64,000 nt of DNA from Isoetes taiwanensis. Lineage: Eukaryota > Streptophyta > Lycopodiopsida > Isoetales > Isoetaceae. The stretch covers positions 11,108,689 through 11,172,688 of the forward strand of contig JAJEKV010000041.1 in the NCBI GenBank assembly GCA_021234155.1. Reading direction: 5' to 3'. The first letter of the stretch is position 1, and each line of letters opens with the position of its first letter. The position numbers were made by a program, and so were the translations under genes. Shown here piece after piece: positions 55,581-64,000 of this stretch. Under the pieces are notes generated by a model. That model was not told the origin of the DNA. It made no database searches and was given only the letters and a program-made list of their open reading frames with translations.

Positions 55581-56774
55581 TCTTCTATTCCTTCACAGAT
55601 TTGCGAGGTGGGTGAGCAACCCCAGAGCCCACCATTACAGGTATATTCTCCTCCTTCAATCCTCATTATTTCTAGTAGTAAATGAGTGGAGTTTAAATCT
55701 TATCTTTACACTTACCCTAAATGTAAAGGTCGTCATTTGAAGCAAAGTCGGTGAAGCTGGAGCAGTAAAATATTTTTGCTGAGAGTTCTTTCTTATTCTT
55801 TGCCTTTTGGGTTTAAGTATGCATCAGAATATGATATGGCTAAAATAGCTCGATTTGACATGGCCAATGCAGTAGGATTGGGCATGGCTTTGAGCTGCTT
55901 TGTTTTTCTAGAAAAAATGGTAAGGATGCTGGCAAAATCGCATACGACTGCTTACGAGCTTTGATTTTTGAGTCTTAGGCTGTGTTTTGATGGTGGATCT
56001 ACAAGGCATTTCAATTTGCTGTACCTAGCAATCCCGGGATGGGCCACATATTTGATAATTGTTTCCCTGTCCTGATAGGCCATATGATAGCCGTTTCCCT
56101 AAAATAAGCAGTTAATCTGTTGGAGCAGATCGATCTGCTTTGACCTTTTTGTAGCTTTTGGTTAATTTCACCTATCTCTGGCATTTCGACACGGGATTTC
56201 AATTAGCGGAGGAGTCATGAAGCAAAGCAAAAAGGAGGTAAAATATTTTCCTTCTTTCTGGGTTTAGGATGCATTTTCTGTTTTGGTCATCTGGGATCCA
56301 ATTGGTTCATAGTTCGAAACCTGCTTGGTGGAGTAAGTGAGATGACTAAAAAGCCAGTTATTTAAATTGATGTAGAAGACTTATCTTATATTCTAAATGC
56401 TAATCGGTTACTGTTACTCCACAAGTAGCTATTTTTCGTATACAGCAAGATCGACATGCTTTGCTGGGAAGAGCAACGAACCCAATGACCTTAAAGAAGT
56501 GCTTGATTTGGTTACACTCTGACCCTGTATTTTTAACTTAATGCTTATGCAAATTACTATGTTTTGTTTCATTCAACGGGCTAGAAGTTTTCAACTAACG
56601 AGACACATGCATATCAGGTTTAGGGCTAAGCGGTTCCTTTGGTGAAGGCGTCTCTATAACATTTGCTTCATGCTAAGCTTCATCCTTTCTTCCATGTAGC
56701 CTACTGTTCTGTAGCTGCAATGTTGCACATTGTAGCATTGCGGCTTCATAGACCCAAATGATCTCCTGTATTCC
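55581..56774. other. Intergenic stretch between TRIM remnant and right arm
   Basis: Short ORFs only. The 55776-55964 frame (KYASEYDMAKIARFDMANAV) is open but unrecognised. No repeat pairing or RNA gene seen. Confidence 0.35.
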
Positions 56775-59013
56775 CAAATAGCTTAAGCATGTGAAATATG
56801 GGTTAGTTAGGAAGATAAGTGTAAGAGGAAAAAGGGGGAGCCATGTTGAGGTTGGGCCAGAAGGAGGTCACTTGCTTTCGAAGGCCATAACTTTCTGTAA
56901 GATGCTCAATTGAAGGCCATTTTGCTTGAATAGCTAAAATCTCCAAAAGCCCCATCGGAAAGGCGCACCCATTGGGAGATTTTTTATTTTCCCAAAGTGT
57001 TCTTGTTGCTATGGATCTAGGCATTTATATTTCAATTTAAACCTCAAAAAACTCCAACAGTACAACATAAGGTCGCGCATATTCCGCCATAAAATTTTTA
57101 TCGCTTTCAAAATTTACTCAAAAATCTTCGCTTTTTTTTTTTTTTTCCTCCCCCTCCTTTTCTTGAACTCCCTGGCTGCCATAATGACCGTAATTCTGCC
57201 ATTTTTCCGTGCTTCCAAACTCTCTACCATACCTCCGCCATAGTCGGTAGGCCTAGTCCTTTCCATAGTACTCACCCCTTCTTACAGGCTATGGCTGCGT
57301 TATGCGGAGACCTAGAGATATGAGACTTGTATCATTATCCGCGACTTTTCTTGAAGCTAGGGCTAAAGTTAGTCGATGACCCTCAAACGATTGACCTCAT
57401 CCTTGATCAGATAGCCCATCGCTTCCTGCTTGGATTCCAGATACATTATTCCTATTCCATCTGACCTAACAAATTTTGCATAAGTTCAATGCCATGCAGG
57501 ATGACTACACCTTTGTGGAGCAATCCGACAAAGTCCTAACTCTCACCAAGTACTATCTCCCTCAGTCAAAGACTGTCAATGTTGTTGAACTCACAAGGAG
57601 GAAAGCGCAATGAACATGGACTGGACAACAACAACAGGCACCCATGGTCGTGACGATAATGATCGTGTTCTTAGGCTCTATTCATTGCATCTCATAGAAG
57701 TTGAAATGTACAATTAGATTTCTACATAATATAGATTCAATAAGCGAATCACATACATCTGGCCTGAAAAGGTAAAAGAAGCGATTGTAGTGCATGAGAC
57801 TTTTTTGAGAAGGATCGCCAACAAAGGAGAACATTGATGTCACCTGTAAAGCAAACTCCATCTGGTAATTTTTGCAGAAAAACAAGAAAGAAGATCGTTT
57901 CGAAACCTTTTAAAAACGTGTAGACTATATATAGTTACATAGACAGGAACTTACCTTCCTTAATACTAAAAAGAAGGCATGAAACAACCTTCTTAATATC
58001 ATCATGACCATAGACAGATGGTGCTATCATTTTCCAATTGTTTGATATGTATCTGGAGTAAGGCAAACTCCTTAAATTCTGGTTCATGTGATTAAAAAGA
58101 AGGGGGGAAAAGACAGAGAGGTCTCTAGTATAATAGTTTCATATTGAATTTTCTTAAGATGGTTAATATTAATCGAATCGGTCTGATTGATCGTTTGGGG
58201 TAGCTCCACTCCTTGATGCACATAAACACGGGGCTCTTGCACTATGCTATGCTGCCAAATTGATTTGAGGGAACTTTGGGGAGGAGGAGCACCTAGTTCT
58301 AAACCAGAAAGATGGAGAATTTAAGAGACAATGGCTCCAGACAGGGTAGCAATTAGTAGGTTAGATAGCTTGAGATTCTAATCAAGGATTAACTCTTGTT
58401 TGCTTATATGAATGGTTAAATTCCTATTGATATTCTATTTGAATTTATGAATGGATTTATGATTTATAGTAGTTCCATTGCTACATCTCTCGTGTATGTG
58501 GGATAAGGGAGGATAGAGACCTAAAGGCTAGTAGGAATAGAGATGTTTCTCACTAGAATCTCATAAATTCCAATAAATGTGGCATGTGCACAAGAGCACA
58601 CACGGTTTGTGGATACTATGCCAAGATTGAGCACCATATATGGACACAATGGTGAATTGGAGGTGGAGCCTTGCTGAGCATGGTTATTCGGGCTCCCATA
58701 GTGTGCTAAGCTTATAATCGGTCACTGGGTGTGGGCCGGATATAGGTCTCACCCCCCTAGGTTGCAGGTATCATCCTGGAAGGACCTCCTAGGAACGCGA
58801 TATGTGCGGGTGATCTTGACCTATGGATGTTGGGGGGTTAAGTCGGGAATGGACGTGTGTGTTGCCACGGTCCTCTATCCACCCATGGAATTGTGCTCTG
58901 GGAAGGGATTCGTCCCATCACGTAACCTTGAGTAGTCTCATAGGGTGACTCCAAGAGATTACATCTCTGGAAGGCTATAATCACGCCATAGCATGTTTCA
59001 TCCTATTTGCAAA
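56775..59013 (+). repeat. Right arm of the large inverted repeat, LTR-like
   Basis: It is the reverse complement of the left arm (45340-48330 without the solo LTR), about 2.24 kb against 2.21 kb. Beyond 59013 the plus strand continues with blocks shared with the 62.2-kb LTR: AAAGTGTGC..GGAGGCGGATGGAGT, then CCTTCGTGGTGGCATAT and ACATGTATATACGCTTCC (to about 59300). So this side keeps more of the LTR-like sequence than the left. Confidence 0.8.
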
Positions 59014-60552
59014 GTGTGCACAGGAGAGGCGGATGGAGTAGACTACCTTAGCCATTGTCCTATGCTAGTCAACGTCATTGTCATAATTCCATCTGTTGTT
59101 ATCCGCAGACCTTGACCGTCAGTCGACCCCCTTGAGTCTAAGCCTGGGGTAGAACCCTCATTTATGATGCATTTTCTATGTTATGTTGGTATTAAGTTGA
59201 TGTTTGTATTGATAATGGATGGGTCATCCTTCGTGGTGGCATATTATTTTATGTATACTGCTGCTTGTGCTAACATGTATATACGCTTCCACAATATAGG
59301 ACTTCGGAGAAGGCATGGGTGCGCCTAATATTGAGGAAGATCTTTGAGAAAAACCTTGCCAAACTGGTCCATTATTTGGCAAGTTGATGATTTTGTTCTA
59401 ATTCTTCTTATTTGATCCAAAAGGGATCATTTCTTACTTTATTTCTTCCTATCTAATCTTCTGAGGATCATGTACCATATTTGTATGATAAAAAAGTTTC
59501 AACCTTACTGCGCCTTGCAGCATCCCTCCCCCCAAAACCCACCCCACACCTTGTGCAACAGGACTGAAAAGACACGAAAGTTAGGATTTAAGAGAGAAAT
59601 CCCCCATGCAAACCAACAAGGCACGTACAATGCACCTGACATATTAAAAAAAAAAAATTCAAGAGAATAAACCTGGAATAGAAGATAATGTCCACAAAGA
59701 GGATCAAAGGCTGGCAAACTAGCGTGCTTTGGTGGCCGAAATTTGAAATCCCCAAATTCAGCCTAGCTAAACTCAGCCAAATAATATGAGCTATACATTG
59801 ATGGAGCTTACATTTCCAGCTTTCCGAAGCCCCCAAAAACACTCGAATCAGGCACTCGAGCCCAAAGTTATAAGAAAAATCATGTCAAAACTATATATGA
59901 CGCCCAGTGCAGCCATGGTCCTATTCTTGTCATGCACTTCGTTTTATTTTAATATCATTTCTGTGAAATATAAGTACCAGAGATGGAGGAAAACTGAAGG
60001 AAAAATGAGGGTTGAACTTTAGGCGAGTTTATGACACAATCCTCCAAAGCAAATGAACTTTCAAGGGATCATGACATAATCCCACAAAACAAATGATGTG
60101 TGAAGAGATTATGACCCAATGTCCCAAAGCAGAGGATGAGATAAAGGAGAAAATCTTTCAAAAGTGAATCCTAGAGCATGATAAATAATCTCTTCACAAA
60201 TTCGACACAAACCCGGAAAAGCGAGTTGTACTCTTAGGCAAAAACATTGCAGTATAATCTAGGATGGGCGTTCCATAGTGACTTGATCCAAAGGCTTTTT
60301 TCCTAACATATATAAAGCAGTCTCATTTTTTGTTTGAGGCTAATATTTTCGTCTCAATAAAAATTTTGAGCACAACATGTGTACTTCAGAAAATAACTAA
60401 AGATTAAAAAAAGAGTGATATCACGATGGAAGATGATATGACCGAACCAAATCCATGCGGATCAACGGCATTTATGGCGGATCCCCTATTCTTCCGTGCT
60501 GGACTCGGTTAGGAGGATATGGTATACTGCTTCAATCAATCCGATCGTGGTA
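59014..60552. other. LTR-like tail, then intergenic
   Basis: 59014-59300 resembles the distal part of the gypsy LTR at the right edge. From 59300 to 60550 nothing is assignable. Around 60025-60150 the phrase GATCATGACATAATCC(C/T)ACAAA...AAATGA is repeated loosely three times. Confidence 0.4.
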
Positions 60553-60935
60553 TTTAACAACCACTGTCATGTTTGAACCATGGTTCGAAAATAGGGGAGT
60601 TCCTCCCCTAAAAATCCGCCCACTTGTGTTAAATTCCGGTTCTCTTGAAAATTTTCCGGCAATTTTCCGGCAAAAAATTAAGAAATTTCCGGCAAAATAC
60701 ACTAAAAACTGCACTAACATATATTTTTTCGGCTGACCTCAAATAGCTAACGGCATTTTTATTGGTTACACTCATTGCTATTTTCGAGCCACAGTTTGGA
60801 ACCAAAAAAAAATACGAGGTTTTTGTGGACTTAACGAATTTTTGAGTGAGTGTCATGTTAAAACCACATTGACAGAAAAAATACACGGAGTTTTTTAAAT
60901 TTCATGCTGGTTCAAACATGACGGTAGTTGTTAAA
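60553..60935. mobile_element. TA-flanked MITE (Tc1/mariner-like)
   Basis: The terminal inverted repeats TTTAACAACCACTGTCATG and (other strand) TTTAACAACTACCGTCATG, each extending through TTTGAACCA, match over about 28 of 30 bases. TA lies on each side (60551-60552 and 60936-60937). The element is 383 bp and non-coding; inside are TTTTCCGGCAA repeats. TA duplications suit Tc1/mariner. A longer TSD with different ends cannot be excluded. Confidence 0.75.
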
Positions 60936-60954
60936 TAAGGGTGGAATCACATTA

Positions 60955-61260
60955 AGGAAGTGCCCAAGAAAGATACACGCAACTTTGGGCCTCCGTTGGG
61001 CGCATGCTGGGCATGCCATTTGTTGTTGTCATATTAGGGTGCCCAAGCGAGCAAGAAAGCAGATCCACGCCTCAAGGCATGTCGCAAATCAAGGAGACCG
61101 AGTTTGAAATCGGGCTTGGTCGGGGGTGCCCAAGTGCGGGGACGATTTTGGTCACCGAGAACCCCCGACCAAAAAGCAGAGGGTGCCCAAGCCAAAATGG
61201 TTGTTTGGGCACTCAAGCATAATCTGAGGATGTGCCCAAAATCTCCATGTTTCATGATCG
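60955..61260. repeat. Cluster of GTGCCCAAG words with local inverted repeats
   Basis: GTGCCCAA occurs at least five times on the plus strand, and TTGGGC(A/G)C on the complement several times. GGTCGGGGGTGCCC (61118) is answered by ACCCCCGACC (61161) around CAAGTGCGGGGACGATTTTGG. The block may be the folded interior of another foldback element. Overlapping ORFs on both strands are a by-product of the repeats. Confidence 0.6.
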
Positions 61261-62209
61261 ATTGGCTTCTTTGTAAATGCGATTGGTGAGCACGCTAATG
61301 TGCTTTTGCAATAATCTAATGGCGGACTACTTCTTGGTCGGTAGATTCGATGGTCAATGGGCCCTGGCGTTTCCTAATTGCCATTTGTTGATACTCTGGA
61401 TATGAGTTTCCCTATGAAAATGATATCATCAATGTTGCTATTTGCGACAGCAATGACGTTTCTGTGGGCTCCAGCTGATGATAGTGCCTCTGCCTTTGGT
61501 TTTTAAACTCCTCAAAATTCGGGACAAAGGTCATCTACGAGGTTAAGCCTCATAATTAACAGAAAGGGTAGGCTGGATCCTAATCCCAGTGCAAGCTCTT
61601 TGAATTCTACCATATTTAAGGTTGCGAGACAGCCAAATGATATATACATGGTGTATGTGCATCAAGTCATTCCAGGTATCTTCTTCCCACGACCCTACTC
61701 TTTTGCCCTTTGGTGCATTTTCTGATAATTCTAGCATAGGCGGATGTAGTTTTGCACTTCCATTTGCATGGATGCAATGCAATGCTATTTGGCTCTAAAT
61801 CATGGAAGATGTTGATGAAGGTCCAATTGTCTTGCTTTATGCACTTTCCTCTATGGATTCTGCGCGTATATCTTGGATCATATGGATCCTCGATGAGGAT
61901 GGTATTGGGAAGATCCGATTGTTTGAATGTGGAACTCCTGGAATGTTATTCCTTTGCTTTCTCACGAACCATTACCTGTATACATATTACATCACTTAAA
62001 GATATTAGTACCATGTGAAGGTATAGTACCATGTGAAGGTATACGCATGTACATATTAGGATCTCATGTAAGCTTCCATATTTTTCCTATCTTATTCTGA
62101 TTTATATATAAGTGGCCTACTAAATAGATAAAATCTGAAAAGGTTAGCATTGTGAAATATCATAGTATCATGAATACAGCTTATCTAAGCAGCATGTTTC
62201 TACTGTACA
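61261..62209. other. Unassigned stretch
   Basis: 61800-61999 is open in one frame (VDEGPIVLLYALSSMDSARI, then RLFECGTPG) with protein-like composition but no family I recognise. TAGTACCATGTGAAGGTATA is tandemly repeated at about 62008-62045. Confidence 0.3.
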
Positions 62210-63782
62210 TGTGACGTTCCAGCACAGTATACGGTCCCAGGACATATCTTGTCTTGTCACAAATCGCGTACCGCCACTCAACCCGGCGTGTCTGGCCGGC
62301 GTGTAGTGGATGGTAGCCCTAGGGGGCAACTTGCTAGGTATGTGCACTTCTTATTAATGTGCACATGCACATTTATTTAGGTGCACACATTTCCATGTAG
62401 GCACATTTGACCACCTAGCCATTAAAGGCAAGTGGGCCCATTTCCAATTATCCCACATGCCTTAAGGGATAATTGGAAACCCTAAGCCCCAACCCTTGCC
62501 TATTTAAGTAGAAGAACCTAACTTGCCCATTTTAGTTCCTAGGGTTTTAGAGCTCTGTTTTGGCTGCTCTATGAGTCAAAACCGCCTCCCGGACTCAAAT
62601 GCGAGAGAATGGCACCATTAGTTTCCCTTGATTCGAGCGGTTCGTTGGGATGGTCGAACTTCGGTCGAGGAGGAGCAACTCATGGATCAGGTATGTAGTC
62701 GATTTAATGGTCTAAACCGTTTTCCAGGTCATTGTATCGAGTAGGTTTAGCCTATTAAATGCGCCTTTAAGCAACTATCTAGATCTCTAGATGGTAGATG
62801 CGGACTCTAACTAAAGAACCTAACTCTATGATATAGATTAGATCTATGTTCTTTAGTTCTTACGTGATGTATATGGATGATGTATCTCTGTGAACTCCTT
62901 GTATTGGGAAGGGGGTAGAGACTTCAAGCTTGGTAGTAGATGCTCTAGATTAGCCTCTCTAGCACACCATAGATTCGGCACTGTGTACAAGAGCCACACA
63001 GTTTGTGGGTGAAGGGGCAGGGGCCGGGTGAGAAGGAGGTTAGGTGTTCGACTCTTGAGCGATCCCTACGGTGTGTAAGGCCTACAGGGGATCATTGTGA
63101 CTAGGTCTAATGGCTTACCAGAGTGTGGGTAAGGCATGGGCTCGACAGTGAAGTGGTGTTCATGACTTTCCAGTGGGTTCGGTCGAATCACAGGCGGTGG
63201 CCCTCTAGTCACCTTAGTCGGCATGTAGATCTCGGAGGGAGTGATCCCTACACGCCCCCATCAGGAGCTGGGATGATGACCCGGGGTAGCCCTTTTGGCT
63301 ATGCATCCGTGAGACTCTGGTCGAGGTCGGCGGCTTTTCAGCCTACTCACTACGCAAAGTGTGCGGGAGGCGGATGGAGTGGACAACCCTATGCCATGTT
63401 CTTATACCCGGCCAAATCCATTGCCATGAATTACATGCGCAATGAACTCACGGGACCCAAGCGCGTCGGTCATCCCTTTGAGTCGAGCCTTGGGTAGGAT
63501 CCCCTATGTGATGTCTTTGATCTTTGTCTATGCGGATATGTGGAGGACCATCCTTCGTGATGGTCATATGATGTTGATGTATGTACTACGACATGTATGT
63601 TTACGCTTCGCGGACTAGGTAGGCCACGAGGGGAGGCGGGGTAAAGGACCCTTCATTCTTCCCCTTTGGAACTCTTCAAGGTTGCGGTGTCGTGGAAGGC
63701 CCTATATTAGCATGGAGCTGGTATGGGGGATGAACTCTGTTTGTATCACGGTGAGTGCAGTATATGAGTAGGGGGCGTCCGA
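62210..63782 (+). repeat. 5' LTR of a second, plus-strand gypsy element
   Basis: It begins TGTGACGTTCC...TATACGG, like the TGATGTTCC...TATACG start of the 49.5-kb gypsy LTR. It has no polypurine tract before it, and ends next to a PBS at 63784. A TATA-like TATTTAAG lies at 62501. Shared LTR blocks are GGAGGCGGATGGAGTGGACA, CCATCCTTCGTGATGGTCAT and ACATGTATGTTTACGCTTC. It is about 1.57 kb. The plus ORF at 63123-63497 lies inside the LTR and is not called a gene. Confidence 0.75.
62501..62508 (+). promoter_or_regulatory. TATA-like box in the right-edge gypsy LTR
   Basis: TATTTAAG, about 290 bp after the LTR start and followed by GTAGAAGAACC. Motif and position only. Confidence 0.35.
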
Positions 63783-63783
63783 G

Positions 63784-63794
63784 TGGTATCGAGC
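63784..63794 (+). other. Primer binding site of the right-edge gypsy element
   Basis: TGGTATCGAGC, a one-base-deleted initiator-Met PBS identical in form to that of the gag-only element. The bases after it (AATGTTCTTGG) align with those after the other gypsy PBS (ATGATCTTGG). Confidence 0.7.
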
Positions 63795-63819
63795 AATGTT
63801 CTTGGAGACCAAGAGCAAA

Positions 63820-63918
63820 GCAGCCATGCTCGTAGTACTAACTTGATAGGATCCTCGAACCTCGGAAAGCGGCCATGCTCGGTAGTACTAACTTGATAGG
63901 ATCCTCGAACCTCGGAAG
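63820..63918 (+). repeat. Tandem duplication of about 49 bp
   Basis: GCCATGCTCG(G)TAGTACTAAC followed by TTGATAGGATCCTCGAACCT is repeated twice just after the PBS, with one or two differences. Confidence 0.9.
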
Positions 63919-64000
63919 TGGGAAATTTTTTCTCATTTTGTAGTTTATGCTAAGCTAGTGTGATTAAGTGGATTGGAATTTAATATTAGCACGAGTTAGG

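Noticed and set aside
63123-63497. 124-aa plus-strand ORF
   Set aside because: Entirely within the gypsy LTR at the right edge, with no family resemblance.

Overview
The window reads as nuclear DNA of a land plant with a large, repeat-rich genome. It is AT-rich and gene-poor. It carries several classes of decayed plant transposable element, four primer-binding sites matching initiator-Met tRNA, and one intron-containing gene of the plant/animal GT90 (Rumi/CAP10, formerly DUF821) family. No operons, Shine-Dalgarno sites or bacterial genes are visible. The species cannot be fixed from sequence reading alone; the age and layering of the elements would suit a fern, lycophyte, gymnosperm or other large-genome plant.

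Layout. 1-6.3 kb: a minus-strand Ty1/copia element (gag, protease, integrase, reverse transcriptase, PBS, probable 5' LTR). Its RT is split by a plus-strand LTR element that carries only a gag (809-3387). 7.9-9.3 kb: a decayed pogo/CENPB-type DDE transposase. 9.33-9.92 kb: a dimeric hAT-like MITE whose empty site is preserved nearby. 10.1-11.1 kb: a broken coding region of unknown family. 12.06-13.0 kb: the end of a LINE reverse transcriptase. 16.1-18.96 kb: direct repeats, a satellite-like block dense in TTCTAGAA palindromes, and a tRNA-derived SINE head. 19-27 kb: mostly unassigned, with small tandem duplications and two unrecognised ORFs. 27.5-29.9 kb: the GT90 gene on the minus strand, with conserved motifs and mostly good splice sites but many single-base frame breaks. 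30-44 kb: intergenic DNA with a Tourist-like MITE and small repeats.

44.4-64 kb: nested transposons. These are a CACTA terminus with subterminal repeats, two LINE zinc-knuckle fragments in opposite orientations, a pair of inverted 2.2-kb arms (45.3-48.3 and 56.8-59.0 kb), one arm holding a solo LTR, a minus-strand Ty3/gypsy element (49.5-55.05 kb), a TRIM inside one of its LTRs, a TA-flanked MITE, and the 5' LTR plus PBS of a related gypsy element running off the right edge.

Nothing here works as a host pathway: the only likely host gene is the GT90 gene. The best leads are the gag-only element nested in copia RT, the heat-shock-element-like palindrome block, the dimeric MITE with its empty site, the TRIM, and the GT90 gene whose damage is almost entirely indels. 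Frame breaks were inferred by reading conserved motifs in adjacent frames; no alignment program was run.
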